This document shows positions 7,631 to 16,217 of a stretch of 64,000 nt of DNA, piece by piece; within the stretch, counting starts at the first letter, position 1; the number at the start of each line of letters is the position of its first letter. The notes under the pieces were generated by a model. It ran no database searches. It saw only the letters and a list, made by a program, of their open reading frames with translations, and was not told the origin of the DNA. The DNA lies in the IMG/VR virus record IMGVR_UViG_3300009375_000001, positions 1 through 64,000 of that record; one strand, written 5' to 3'. The position numbers and the translations under genes are program-made. The DNA comes from a virus.

Positions 7631-8666
7631 CCTCATCTCCAGTAGTAATTAAATTTCCTTGTCCAATTGCAAACTTAGTTGTTACATATTTTTGGAACTT
7701 TTCATTTTCTAAAATATCTTCCCAAAATTCACCTTTTTCAGTTTCTACAACACGTACTTTCTTATCTTCGACTTCACCAGTTTCAATATCAACTTTAGAG
7801 TACCAACCATTAGACGGTTTAACTACAAACCCACCTTCAACAGCAACTTCAAGTAAACCAGACCACCTTTTAATACCACCTTCCCACGTTACGGATACAG
7901 GAATTTTAGACTTTTCCTTTACAAAACGTGATTTCTCAACATTAATAATAAAGTCATAACCTTCAATTTCTGTTCCCTTTTTATTTTGTCTACGTCCAAT
8001 AATCCAAACATTATCAGCAGAATACATAACACCAGTACCACCCGATACAACTTGTTTAGAAAACATTTCTTGTGTTTGATAAGTGTGGTTAATTGCAATT
8101 AAAGGAATATCCTTTAACGTTAGATATGGTGTAACCATTCTAAATAAAGATTTCAACTGTTTTGCTCTTGTCATATCAGCAACAGATTTTTGGTCTTTCG
8201 CATCATCCATTTCTTTCTTAGATGCAAGGTTACCAATAGAATCAATCATAATATAAACGTTATCACTATTATCCATTTCTTCTAATTGGTTAACAATATC
8301 AAACTTCAACTCTTCAATATTTTTAATAGGAACGTGTAATACCCTATCAGTATCAATATTAAGTGACTCAAAATATCCTTGTGGTGTACCAAACTCTGAA
8401 TCATAGAATAATGCGATTGCTTCAGGATACTTATCAAGGTATGCTTTCATCATTACAAGACCAAATGCAGTCTTAAAGTGTTTAGATGGTCCTGCAAGAA
8501 CTGTTAGTCCAGAAGTAATACCACCTTTAACATCACCACTCAACGCTACGTTGATCATTGGTACACTTGTTGGAATAACATCCTTGGCATTAAATAATGC
8601 AGATTTTGATAATTGGGTTGATTTAATTGTACCTGATTTCTTCAGACGTGTCAATAAGTCACTCAT
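7623..8666 (-). CDS. uvsX: RecA-like recombinase UvsX
   Basis: 347 aa from the ATG at 8666 (MSDLLTRLKKSG). This start has a CGGAGA ribosome site and lies downstream of the promoter at 8706-8734; an in-frame extension to 8717 would begin within that promoter. Walker A is GPSKHFKT, the UvsX form of the P-loop; Walker B is VYIMIDSIGN. GGTGVMYSADNVWIIGRR and NVEKSRF correspond to DNA-binding/ATPase core segments. UvsX forms filaments on single-stranded DNA and drives strand invasion and recombination-dependent replication, loaded by UvsY (28331-28741). Confidence 0.95.
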   Translation of the reverse strand: MSDLLTRLKKSGTIKSTQLSKSALFNAKDVIPTSVPMINVALSGDVKGGITSGLTVLAGPSKHFKTAFGLVMMKAYLDKYPEAIALFYDSEFGTPQGYFESLNIDTDRVLHVPIKNIEELKFDIVNQLEEMDNSDNVYIMIDSIGNLASKKEMDDAKDQKSVADMTRAKQLKSLFRMVTPYLTLKDIPLIAINHTYQTQEMFSKQVVSGGTGVMYSADNVWIIGRRQNKKGTEIEGYDFIINVEKSRFVKEKSKIPVSVTWEGGIKRWSGLLEVAVEGGFVVKPSNGWYSKVDIETGEVEDKKVRVVETEKGEFWEDILENEKFQKYVTTKFAIGQGNLITTGDEDE

Positions 8667-8705
8667 AATATATTTCTCCGATTTGTAATTTGTAATATGT
8701 GTTAT

Positions 8706-8734
8706 ATTATAACACAAAAAGATGCAGAATGCAA
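8706..8734 (-). promoter_or_regulatory. Sigma70-type promoter of uvsX
   Basis: -35 TTGCAT (8729-8734), 17-base spacer, -10 TATAAT (8706-8711). Predicted start near 8699, giving a leader of about 33 bases with a GGAGA site before the ATG at 8666. Confidence 0.75.
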
Positions 8735-8743
8735 GAAAGATTA

Positions 8744-9190
8744 CTATCTTTTGACGGGATTATCTTTCAATTCTTGTAGATTAAAAGGTTTACGCATATT
8801 ACCCCAACGTGTGAAATAAATGATAGGATATTTTGGAAACATTTTCAAAAAATCAGCAGGTGTTACACCAACACTTTCTGCAACAACTTTATGATCTGTA
8901 GGTAAAGACGCCTTCTTATATATCGCTCTACCCTCAACTAAAACCTCTAACCGTTTAGTTGTAGCAACAAAACCATTTAAATCCATTACCTCGGATGCAA
9001 TTGCTTCACTCCAAACATCACCAATTATGTAACCATCTTCATCTAACACATATTCCTTATCACCCTCGATAGAAGAGTATTTATTTCTAGCGCCTAGATT
9101 TTGTATATTAGTCTGAAAATTATCGACAAACTCAGAAAAGTCTTTCCCTTGACTTTCGTTTGCAATATCTTCTACGTTAATTTTTGGCAT
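8744..9190 (-). CDS. Hypothetical protein between gp43 and uvsX
   Basis: 148 aa, not recognised. N-terminal half acidic (residues 1-60), C-terminal half richer in aromatic and basic residues (FPKYPIIYFTRWGNMRKPFNL). Ten bases after the polymerase stop region and before the uvsX promoter, so probably the last gene of the gp43 transcript. No motif for an enzyme, membrane segment or zinc site. Position suggests a replication accessory, but nothing in the sequence proves it. Confidence 0.5.
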   Translation of the reverse strand: MPKINVEDIANESQGKDFSEFVDNFQTNIQNLGARNKYSSIEGDKEYVLDEDGYIIGDVWSEAIASEVMDLNGFVATTKRLEVLVEGRAIYKKASLPTDHKVVAESVGVTPADFLKMFPKYPIIYFTRWGNMRKPFNLQELKDNPVKR

Positions 9191-9199
9191 ATTATTTCT

Positions 9200-11698
9200 C
9201 TAAAAAAATGAATCTAATGTACTCTTTTCTTCCCAATCCCAACCAATAGGTTCTAAGATACCTTCTAATGGTTTTATAAAAGACTTATAAAATTGTGTAT
9301 CATAATCAATCCACCTTCCTAAACCAAATTCTGGCGGGATACCACTAACAAATGAAATAACATTTTGTGTATGTGGGTTTGGTACTTTCAAGTAAATGAA
9401 TTTAATTTTAGTACCATCTGTTATATCTTCAATATTATTAATACCGTGTTGTTTTTTAAGTTTATTAAACAACTTAGCACCTTTAACATGAATTGGTACA
9501 CTTTTATCTCTATTCTTATATTTAGTAAATTCATTTATACCACGTGGAAATGAAATATCCTCAACACTTAAAGAATTAAATTCACCTTTATATTTATGCA
9601 CTAAATCTTTTAACTGTCTTTCACTTCCAGTCAACATAATACCAACTGCTTCTTTTAATTTACCACGGACGTTTGCAGGCGTTGATGATTTAACAATTTC
9701 AAGTCCCATTACTTTCATTTTAGGTTCTGCATAACGTACACCTTCATTATCATAGACGTTTAATGCATAACGTTTCTTAGCAGTCCAAATACCACTATCA
9801 CTAATTGCTTCTCGTCCCATTTGCATTTTTTGTTCATATGCATTTACATAATCACCAAGTTCCTCATACGACTTATCAATAAAAGGTTCAATAGTTTTCT
9901 CTGCAATAGTATCAAGAAAATCTACAACCTTTTCTTTTATTTGTTCTTTACCTGCAAATGCACCATTTACAACATTTTCCAAACGCAAATAAACAGAATC
10001 TGTATCAATAGCAACCACATAATCATAATCAGTGGTTTTACAAATATTATTTAAAAATTCATTCAACTTCTTTTCAATCCATCGAATAGATAATTGTCCA
10101 CCTGTTGTAATTGCTTCAGCATTACGTAGATCGTAGTAACGAAACCATTGATTACCAATTGCACCATAGGCAGAGTTCAATTGAATTTTACGGGCCATTT
10201 GAATGTTATTATACTTAGATATTTCATTCGTAGTATCTTCACCATTTTCTTTACGTTGTTGTGCGTCAAGCATTTTACCCTTAAAAACTTTACGTTCCTT
10301 GTAAATCTTTTCCATTAACTCGGGCAAGAAACCTCTCTTATCCCTACGATACATTGTACCGTTCGGTGCAACTGTCAGGTTTTCGTCCTTCAAATCACCT
10401 AATTGTACCGAACGGTTTAATAATGAATTAACGTTAACACCAGACTTATACCCAGCAATAGTTTCAGGTGAAATGTTGTATTGCATAATAAGGTGTGGAT
10501 ATAGACTGTTTAAGTCGAAAGATACAATCCAACTATGTTTCCCTAAAATTGGCGATTTAACATATGCACCTTCATACTTTTCATTCTTTGATGTTTGTTG
10601 TTTTGGTGGTGCAACAATATGTTGTCTACGTAAATAATCATGAATAATAGAATCCCACTGCTTTACAGTACCAAACACATCTTGATAATTAATCTTCGCA
10701 TCATAACTCATAGTTAACAAAAGATCCATCAATTTCATTTTTTCATCTAAACGTTTAACAAGTTCTACGTCTTTAATATTGTAGTCAATAAACTTTTGAT
10801 AATTAACCCTTGAAAGTTGAAGCAATGAACCCTCTTCTTCATATGATAACTTCTTTTCACCAAGTTCTACGTGTCCAATCCAATCTAGTTTATATGACTC
10901 CTGCATCTTATATGTGAACTTTTTATACAATTTCATATAGTCCACTACCTGCACACCAAACATGTCATATACAACATATTCCTTACCGAAATTTGATGTT
11001 AATTTACGTTCCTTAATCCACCCAAAAGGGGAAAACCTTTTAGTTTCTGCTACACCAAAGATACGTGCATATCTATTAATAATATACGGTATATCAAAAC
11101 CTTCAACGTTCCAACCAGTCACAATATGTGGTGGTGTAAGTTCCCAAAAATCTAAGAATGATTTCAGTAAATCTTCTTCACAATCGTGTTGTGTGTACAC
11201 AACCTTTATTTCATCTTCAGTAAATTCGTGTCCGTATTCCCACGGTTCTAAACCCCACGTGAAATAAGTATCTTTAATATTATCATATACTGTAATAGCA
11301 TTAATAATACTTTCTGCCTTATCTGGGTGTGGGAAACCTTTATCAGATTCAACCTCAATATCAATATTATATACCCTAACTAATGTTGGGTCAAATTCAA
11401 CATCACCTTGCCAATTTTCATAAATGAACTGTAAATCAAAATGCTCAATACCATATACATTAAACCCACCAACATCATTATATTGTTTAATAAAGTCACG
11501 TGTTTCTTTAATAGTGCCTGGTTTTATTGGGTAAACCTTTTCACCCTCTAATGTGGTATATTTTGTATCACCTGTCTTTCCTGGCACAAACATAGTTGGT
11601 TTAAAATCAACCCTACGGATGAAATCACTCCCATCATCATTAATACCCCTACTTAAAACTTTATTTCCTAATACATTTACTGATGTATAAAATGCCAT
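9200..11698 (-). CDS. 43: Family B DNA polymerase gp43
   Basis: 832 aa, intact. Exonuclease Exo I at 112-117 (IDIEVE), and further exo motifs (GWNVEGFDIPYIINRY and YNIKDVELVKRL). Polymerase motif A FDLNSLYPHLIM near 393, motif B KIQLNSAYGAIGN near 503, motif C AIDTDSVYL near 563, and a KKRYALNVYD thumb/KxY-like segment. This is the phage replicative polymerase with proofreading, clamped by gp45. Starts at ATG 11698 with an AGGA site; the zinc-ribbon gene ends a few bases upstream. Some marine relatives carry a split polymerase; this one is a single frame. Confidence 0.97.
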   Translation of the reverse strand: MAFYTSVNVLGNKVLSRGINDDGSDFIRRVDFKPTMFVPGKTGDTKYTTLEGEKVYPIKPGTIKETRDFIKQYNDVGGFNVYGIEHFDLQFIYENWQGDVEFDPTLVRVYNIDIEVESDKGFPHPDKAESIINAITVYDNIKDTYFTWGLEPWEYGHEFTEDEIKVVYTQHDCEEDLLKSFLDFWELTPPHIVTGWNVEGFDIPYIINRYARIFGVAETKRFSPFGWIKERKLTSNFGKEYVVYDMFGVQVVDYMKLYKKFTYKMQESYKLDWIGHVELGEKKLSYEEEGSLLQLSRVNYQKFIDYNIKDVELVKRLDEKMKLMDLLLTMSYDAKINYQDVFGTVKQWDSIIHDYLRRQHIVAPPKQQTSKNEKYEGAYVKSPILGKHSWIVSFDLNSLYPHLIMQYNISPETIAGYKSGVNVNSLLNRSVQLGDLKDENLTVAPNGTMYRRDKRGFLPELMEKIYKERKVFKGKMLDAQQRKENGEDTTNEISKYNNIQMARKIQLNSAYGAIGNQWFRYYDLRNAEAITTGGQLSIRWIEKKLNEFLNNICKTTDYDYVVAIDTDSVYLRLENVVNGAFAGKEQIKEKVVDFLDTIAEKTIEPFIDKSYEELGDYVNAYEQKMQMGREAISDSGIWTAKKRYALNVYDNEGVRYAEPKMKVMGLEIVKSSTPANVRGKLKEAVGIMLTGSERQLKDLVHKYKGEFNSLSVEDISFPRGINEFTKYKNRDKSVPIHVKGAKLFNKLKKQHGINNIEDITDGTKIKFIYLKVPNPHTQNVISFVSGIPPEFGLGRWIDYDTQFYKSFIKPLEGILEPIGWDWEEKSTLDSFF

Positions 11699-11702
11699 AT
11701 TT

Positions 11703-12029
11703 TTATTCTTCCTCTTTCATAAAACCATTTCCTTCACCCATACACTGCTTCGTTAAGGGATTCCACCAACCACCATCTGAGCACATTTTCTCTGTCATTC
11801 TATCTTCAGACCATCTCTGTTGCTCTTTCTTAACAATGAATTCTTTTGTGGTTTCTATTTCTTCAACTTCATCTTTCTTATTTTCTTCTTTAATACTTTT
11901 ATCTTTTAATTCGTTTTCTGAATATCCACAAAATGGACACCAAGGACTATTTGGAGTTGTATCAGAATACATAGTCCACATTTCTTCGCATTGACTACAC
12001 TTAAATGTAGTGCTTGTTAATCTATACAT
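11703..12029 (-). CDS. Zinc-ribbon protein upstream of DNA polymerase
   Basis: 108 aa from ATG 12029, which overlaps the stop of the oxygenase gene; a longer frame needs a TTG at 12056 with no ribosome site. FKCSQCEEMW...PWCPFCGYSE gives two CxxC knuckles about 20 residues apart, a classic zinc ribbon at the N-terminus. A Glu/Lys-rich linker follows, then a second region with MCSDGGWWNPLTKQCMGEG. Zinc ribbons of this kind bind nucleic acid or act as protein adaptors; the partner is unknown. Tight coupling to gp43 suggests co-expression with replication genes. Confidence 0.65.
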   Translation of the reverse strand: MYRLTSTTFKCSQCEEMWTMYSDTTPNSPWCPFCGYSENELKDKSIKEENKKDEVEEIETTKEFIVKKEQQRWSEDRMTEKMCSDGGWWNPLTKQCMGEGNGFMKEEE

Positions 12030-12645
12030 TTTCCAATTCGCCAGGATAATGAACAAACGTTTTAATCATATATTTCGTACCTTCTATAACAGGTTTTGCT
12101 TCATGTGGATAACCAAACCAAGTAGGAAATATTAATAATCTACCTGCAACTGGTTTACATTCTATTCCTTCAAGGTGGTCTGTAAAGGCAGTTTCACCAC
12201 CTTCTTCCACTGTGTTAGGATAGAATAAAAATGCCAACATTCTATTAGAAGAATTACTATCGTGTGAATCTACGTGTTTTTTATAAAAATGCTTTTCTTT
12301 GTCGTATTGGTGCATTCTCCATTCTTCAAAAATATTACTGTCTGGAATAGAAATATCAGGAACACCCAATAAACTCATATCGTATTTGTATCTTCGCAAA
12401 TACCCCATAACCATACTATTTAATGAGTGCAGAATCATTTTCCATTTATCATCATTATCAGCGACAACAGAACAATTCATTTCTATTGCTTGTCGGTAAT
12501 CATTAAATTCTTCACTGTCACCAACTTTACTCATAATATGGTGTTCTGATTGATTTTTAAATTCTTTTATTATTGTGTCACATAAATTCAGTGGTACGAC
12601 ATTATCGTATATCTTAACAAAGTCTTTCAATTTCAAATCATTCAT
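12022..12645 (-). CDS. 2-oxoglutarate/Fe(II)-dependent oxygenase (prolyl-4-hydroxylase-like)
   Basis: 207 aa, full-length for the family. Iron ligands HVD (in YKKHVDSHDS) and the distal His in WFGYPHEAKPV, with the 2OG-binding Lys in GTKYMIKTFVHY; GGETAF and PVAGRLLIFPT are the conserved core strands. These enzymes hydroxylate a protein or small molecule using oxygen and 2-oxoglutarate. They are common in marine T4-like phages; the substrate is not known. Lies directly upstream of the zinc-ribbon and polymerase genes with overlapping stop/start. Confidence 0.85.
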   Translation of the reverse strand: MNDLKLKDFVKIYDNVVPLNLCDTIIKEFKNQSEHHIMSKVGDSEEFNDYRQAIEMNCSVVADNDDKWKMILHSLNSMVMGYLRRYKYDMSLLGVPDISIPDSNIFEEWRMHQYDKEKHFYKKHVDSHDSNSSNRMLAFLFYPNTVEEGGETAFTDHLEGIECKPVAGRLLIFPTWFGYPHEAKPVIEGTKYMIKTFVHYPGELENV

Positions 12646-12646
12646 A

Positions 12647-12940
12647 TTAATGTACTATATTAAATTTTGTCTTGACCTTTGTATTTTTACCTTCTTCTCT
12701 TTCAATAACATATGCATTTAAAAACCTTTTAAGATTAATTATAGTACCATCATCCATCTCTGCGATGCCCCCATAACCCTCAAGTATAGATTCCACTAAT
12801 GAAATTTTATCTTCAACAGGGCCATCTGAAACCATTTCAAAGGTAACACAGTTATCTAAATCTAACCAGTCAAAACATAAAGAAACATCATAAAACCTTG
12901 CATCTTCATAATCATCAAAATTCTCATCTAAATCAATCAT
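12647..12940 (-). CDS. Small acidic hypothetical protein
   Basis: 97 aa from ATG 12940, chosen because GAGG lies six bases upstream; the longer frame needs a TTG at 12952. Very acidic N-terminal half (MIDLDENFDDYEDARFYDVSL), then a short alpha/beta-like stretch ending in basic residues. It overlaps the end of the DexA-like gene by eight bases. No family recognised. Confidence 0.5.
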   Translation of the reverse strand: MIDLDENFDDYEDARFYDVSLCFDWLDLDNCVTFEMVSDGPVEDKISLVESILEGYGGIAEMDDGTIINLKRFLNAYVIEREEGKNTKVKTKFNIVH

Positions 12941-13532
12941 TCTTATCCTCAAGTGTTTGTTGAAATTGGTAAATTGCTAATTCCATTTTAAGATATTCAC
13001 GGGCAGCATCGTGTAGGCAATCGTGGTGAATAAACCCTTTAGGATTTACATCAACATCATGTCCTAAAAGTGTTTCTACCACTGTTTTTGAGTCGTGTAT
13101 ATTCCAATACCTCCACGGTATTTCCATTGCACCTGCATCACCAGTAATACGGAATAAGTCGTGTAATAAAGCAAAGTCAAAATGACTTCCTCTAGAATAG
13201 AATTTTGCTTTATCGAAATCGATACCCTCTTTTTTAAACCAATTAAACATTGCAGGCATTAACTTACTCCAATGCATATCAGTTTTAAGTGGTTTTAGAA
13301 TTCGTTGAGCGTCGGGGCCTTGTTTTTCCCACCAATCCAAAGTATCTTTGTATATTTTGCGTCCATCTTTTACTTGACTAGCAACATCAAGTTTTGCATA
13401 AAAACCGTGTTTTATTAAATCTGCAAACTCATAATCCTCAGCAGAATCTACAGCGACCATACCAACAGATAAAATTACAGAATTATTTAAACTACCAAGG
13501 GTTTCTAAATCTAATACAACCGTATCTTTCAT
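12933..13532 (-). CDS. dexA: DnaQ-like 3'-5' exonuclease (DexA-type)
   Basis: 199 aa. DEDDh exonuclease motifs: Exo I VLDLETLG (D8, E10), Exo II SRGSHFDFALLHDL, Exo III HHDCLHDAAREY with the catalytic His and Asp. Length and layout fit T4 DexA rather than a polymerase epsilon subunit. It would degrade DNA from the 3' end, in repair, nucleotide recycling or host DNA breakdown. It has its own strong promoter at 13563-13591 and heads the operon running to uvsX (12940, 12645, zinc ribbon, gp43). Confidence 0.82.
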   Translation of the reverse strand: MKDTVVLDLETLGSLNNSVILSVGMVAVDSAEDYEFADLIKHGFYAKLDVASQVKDGRKIYKDTLDWWEKQGPDAQRILKPLKTDMHWSKLMPAMFNWFKKEGIDFDKAKFYSRGSHFDFALLHDLFRITGDAGAMEIPWRYWNIHDSKTVVETLLGHDVDVNPKGFIHHDCLHDAAREYLKMELAIYQFQQTLEDKND

Positions 13533-13562
13533 ATTCTTCCTTTATTGTGGTATTTAATGTAT

Positions 13563-13591
13563 ATTATACCATAACAAAAATGAATAGTCAA
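13563..13591 (-). promoter_or_regulatory. Sigma70-type promoter of the dexA-gp43 operon
   Basis: -35 TTGACT (13586-13591), 17-base spacer, -10 TATAAT (13563-13568). Predicted start near 13556, 24 bases before the dexA ATG. Confidence 0.8.
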
Positions 13592-13604
13592 GTTTTTATT
13601 TGAT

Positions 13605-14027
13605 TTATTTTATTTCGGGTATATGTTTGAAAACATATTCAGTTGATAGATCACGTGCTTCCATAAGAGCATCTTTGACTTCTTGTTTTGAACCACCAAA
13701 GTATGCCACTGCGTGTCCTTCTTTAATCATTTGTTCATTGATGTTCAAATCACCAATTAACATTTCACCAAGAACTCGTCCAAACTTACCTGTGCCGTGT
13801 GATTTAATAGTAAACTTATTATCGTTGTATTCTAGTATTTCAACAAGTCTATGTTTAGCACCTTTACCATAACGTTTTTCTACCTTGTCCCTAGTCCTCG
13901 ACTCTGGGGTATCAATACCCATGAGTCTAATTCGTTTTTGTATCCATACATCAAAACCGAGGTCGATATAAGCGTCCAAAGTATCACCATCAACAACACG
14001 CTTGACTTTCGCATTATACTCAAACAT
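13605..14027 (-). CDS. Staphylococcal-nuclease-like endonuclease
   Basis: 140 aa. SNase (thermonuclease) fold: VKRVVDGDTLDAYIDLG, the RIRLMGIDTPES loop with the catalytic Arg, GKFGRVLGEML with the second Arg, and INEQMIKEGHAVAYFGG. No signal peptide, so it would act inside the cell, or in the virion if packaged. It ends just before the dexA promoter and its start overlaps the upstream coiled-coil gene (TAATG), tying it to an operon that has a late promoter at 15193-15200. It may degrade host DNA. Confidence 0.85.
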   Translation of the reverse strand: MFEYNAKVKRVVDGDTLDAYIDLGFDVWIQKRIRLMGIDTPESRTRDKVEKRYGKGAKHRLVEILEYNDNKFTIKSHGTGKFGRVLGEMLIGDLNINEQMIKEGHAVAYFGGSKQEVKDALMEARDLSTEYVFKHIPEIK

Positions 14028-14737
14028 TACCTAGTAATTCCTAAAATCTTAGCAATTTGAGCATCTAATACACCAGAACGATTTGGCCAATGAATATATG
14101 CTTTGTCTGGATTACTCTTCAAGTTCTTCAACAATGGAATGATTAATTTTTCCAATGCTTTAAGTTTATTTGCCTTAAAATCTTCAAACTCTTGTTTCTT
14201 TGCTTCAAGGTCTTCTTCAACTTGTTCTTGTCTTGCCAACAAATCAGCAAGATTGTTATTAACGTCACCAAAATCAACGCTACCACTTCCGTCAAAATCC
14301 AACTCACGAACTTCTCCTACTTGTGTTTCAATAGTTTCAAGTTTATCTGTGATTTCTGACAAATCAATATCAACACTTGGTGCATTAACGGTTGTTTCCC
14401 TTGATAGTAACTCATCAACCTTTTCTTCCAATGGTGTTAAATCTGGCATATCACCAGCAGTCAAAGCATCAACTTTTTCTAATGCTAAAATTTGGTCTAG
14501 TTTATTATCAAGACCACTCAAATCAACATCTACTGTTTCTGAATTCTCAATACCATCTGTTGGTATTAAAGCAAGAATAGCATCTAATTTTGCCGTAATT
14601 GGACCTAAATCGGCACTTACTGCCTCTGACGTTTTTTGTGCGACGACATCTGTATCACCGTCATCATTATCCGAAAACGAGAACCCCCATTCAAAATCAT
14701 CATCTATATCAAATTGTCCATTTTCTGAATCTGCCAT
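14027..14737 (-). CDS. Acidic coiled-coil protein with a Ca2+-binding-type loop
   Basis: 236 aa, not assigned. Residues 1-35 are very acidic; 42-145 hold repeats of 'LSGLDNKLDQIL' type predicted to form coiled coil. D147-F-D-G-S-G-S-V-D-F-G-D158 matches an EF-hand/dockerin calcium loop (D1, D3, S5, S7, D9, D12). A Lys/Glu coiled coil follows, then a C-terminal domain (EKLIIPLLKNLKSNPDKAYIHWPNRSG) that looks conserved. Good GGAG site. It is between a membrane-anchored coiled-coil gene and the SNase gene in a late-promoter operon; a virion or envelope-associated role is possible. Confidence 0.55.
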   Translation of the reverse strand: MADSENGQFDIDDDFEWGFSFSDNDDGDTDVVAQKTSEAVSADLGPITAKLDAILALIPTDGIENSETVDVDLSGLDNKLDQILALEKVDALTAGDMPDLTPLEEKVDELLSRETTVNAPSVDIDLSEITDKLETIETQVGEVRELDFDGSGSVDFGDVNNNLADLLARQEQVEEDLEAKKQEFEDFKANKLKALEKLIIPLLKNLKSNPDKAYIHWPNRSGVLDAQIAKILGITR

Positions 14738-14746
14738 ATATTTCTC

Positions 14747-15160
14747 CTAAAAGGGCATAAAACTTCTCATCATCCCAGCAGGGCTGAATTTATCCGACAT
14801 ATTACCTACAGAACCATTCATTCTCCATATCTGTTCGTTCATAATAACAATGTCGTTTCTTAAATCTTTCATATCTTTACTCATAGTAATACCAGAAGAA
14901 TCCATACTTCCCATATGTGTTTTCATTTTGTTTGTTGTATTATTCATTGCGTCCATATCTTGGTTAATAGACTCCATTGAATAAGCAATTGTATTCATAT
15001 TTTCTCTAATAGAATGTAAATCTTCTTGTCCTTGCTTGAAGGATTCTGTCCATGATTCCATATGACTATTTACAACTAATCCAGCATACACAAAAACTAC
15101 TGCTACTGCTAATTGTGAAATAGTTGTTATCCAAGTACACGTGGCAGAAGTACAAACCAT
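14747..15160 (-). CDS. Membrane-anchored coiled-coil protein
   Basis: 137 aa. One hydrophobic segment at about residues 11-30 (ISQLAVAVVFVYAGLVV) preceded by Cys-containing residues, followed by a long Met/Asn-rich coiled coil (residues 35-125). Topology: short N-tail, one membrane span, large soluble domain. AAGGAG ribosome site; exact late promoter box 33 bases upstream at 15193-15200. A spanin- or imm-like envelope role is conceivable but unproven. Confidence 0.5.
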   Translation of the reverse strand: MVCTSATCTWITTISQLAVAVVFVYAGLVVNSHMESWTESFKQGQEDLHSIRENMNTIAYSMESINQDMDAMNNTTNKMKTHMGSMDSSGITMSKDMKDLRNDIVIMNEQIWRMNGSVGNMSDKFSPAGMMRSFMPF

Positions 15161-15191
15161 ACACCACTCCTTATTAAATTAAACAATACTA

Positions 15192-15401
15192 TTATTTATA
15201 TCTTCTATCATTTACACTTCTAAATAAACAACTAATAATAATGTATATAGCAGTTAGGAAAACAAACCCTGCAAATACTATAATAAGTGGGAATGCCACA
15301 ACAGTCAATACCATAAGTACAAGTAGGGCGAGGATTATATCAGATAGGGTGGCGTCTTTAGATGTAAATTGTAAATTATCATAAAAACGTTTGTATTTCA
15401 T
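15192..15401 (-). CDS. Small membrane protein after regA
   Basis: 69 aa from ATG 15401, which overlaps the regA stop by one base (TAATG); a longer TTG frame inside regA is rejected. After a basic start (MKYKRFYDNLQF) there are hydrophobic spans at about residues 20-58 (two closely spaced helices), ending in a basic tail (RSVNDRRYK). Function unknown. A late promoter box (15193-15200) lies at its stop codon and serves the next gene. Confidence 0.55.
   Translation of the reverse strand: MKYKRFYDNLQFTSKDATLSDIILALLVLMVLTVVAFPLIIVFAGFVFLTAIYIIISCLFRSVNDRRYK
15193..15200 (-). promoter_or_regulatory. T4-type late promoter box
   Basis: Exact TATAAATA on the minus strand, upstream of the coiled-coil membrane gene starting at 15160. 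It separates early (clamp loader/regA) from late (coiled-coil, SNase) expression. Confidence 0.65.
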
Positions 15402-15829
15402 TATCTTGTACCAATAGTATATTTGGGCACCAACTCCCAATTTCGTTTATCTTTAAACGATATCACTTTAAACTGTCCAACGTGTCCCATTGGTTCTAAT
15501 TGTTCTTCGTTAACAACAGTCAATAAATTCCACTCAACAAGCAATTTCACAATAGAATTTCTTCTTTCAATATCAACACTTTCAATAGAAGAAGTTTTTC
15601 CATCTAAAGCAAACAACTCTTTAAAATGTACTATATAATATCTGCCACGTTTATGTAGAATATGTGCAGTCTGAAATAACACCTTATTTTTATTAGATGC
15701 AACACCAATACGTGTTAATGTTTCTTTTATTTTAAGAAAGTCATCATCATGTTCAAATGACACTTCCAACATTTTATCAAGTGACCAATCATATACATCA
15801 CTTGTGTTTTCCTCTTGATAATTCATCAT
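15401..15829 (-). CDS. regA: Translational repressor RegA
   Basis: About 142 aa. Recognisable RegA core: DFLKIKETLTRIGVASNKN, LFQTAHILHKRGRYYIVHFKELFALDG and the C-terminal FKVISFKDKRNWELVPKYTIG. RegA binds the initiation regions of early mRNAs and blocks their translation, limiting replication proteins late in infection. Start placed at the ATG at 15829 with AAGG six bases before it; the next codon is also ATG, and the automatic GTG start at 15835 is unlikely. It overlaps the end of gp62, as in T4. The ~20-residue N-terminal extension before the RegA core is longer than in T4. Confidence 0.9.
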   Translation of the reverse strand: MMNYQEENTSDVYDWSLDKMLEVSFEHDDDFLKIKETLTRIGVASNKNKVLFQTAHILHKRGRYYIVHFKELFALDGKTSSIESVDIERRNSIVKLLVEWNLLTVVNEEQLEPMGHVGQFKVISFKDKRNWELVPKYTIGTR

Positions 15830-16217
15830 TACCACCCTTGTTCATTTTGCTTCTTATAAAGTCAAAATGATCTTCAGACAATAATGGTAAAACCTCAACT
15901 GCCCGTTGCTCATTATAATTATAATACTCTTGTATAAGTTCAAGATTAGAGGTTTTTTTAGTGTTTTTTGCCCACTTATTATACCTCTTCTTCTTTCTTA
16001 TAGTATTTATAAGATAATCATATTGAAGCACACTATCAAGGTCATAGTAATGATTCATTTCATTTGTATATAAAATAGTATCAGGCGACATACTTAAAGA
16101 ACGGTTTATTAAAAACGTATTCTTAGTATAATCTTTTTCATCCATATCCCCTGTTCTAATTAGGTTTTTATGACCATAATTTAAATCAGGTATTATATCT
16201 TTAAACAGATTTGCCAT
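15798..16217 (-). CDS. 62: Clamp loader small subunit gp62
   Basis: 139 aa, shorter than T4 gp62 but like the compact forms in marine relatives. Identified by MANLFKDIIPDLNYGHKNL, LINTIRKKKRYNKWAKNTKK and position immediately before regA. With gp44 it loads the gp45 clamp. Its 3' end overlaps regA by more than 30 bases. The order 45-44-(MazG, thioredoxin)-62-regA departs from T4 only by the two inserted genes. Confidence 0.8.
   Translation of the reverse strand: MANLFKDIIPDLNYGHKNLIRTGDMDEKDYTKNTFLINRSLSMSPDTILYTNEMNHYYDLDSVLQYDYLINTIRKKKRYNKWAKNTKKTSNLELIQEYYNYNEQRAVEVLPLLSEDHFDFIRSKMNKGGNDELSRGKHK

Noticed and set aside
12030-12056. TTG extension of the zinc-ribbon gene, and similar TTG/GTG extensions of gp44, MazG, RegA, hldE and the membrane gene at 15192
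   Set aside because: Each extended start lies inside the upstream gene without a ribosome site, whereas an ATG overlapping the upstream stop fits coupling.
16014-16021. TATAAATA box inside gp62
   Set aside because: Lies in coding sequence about 180 bases from the next start; expected by chance in AT-rich DNA.
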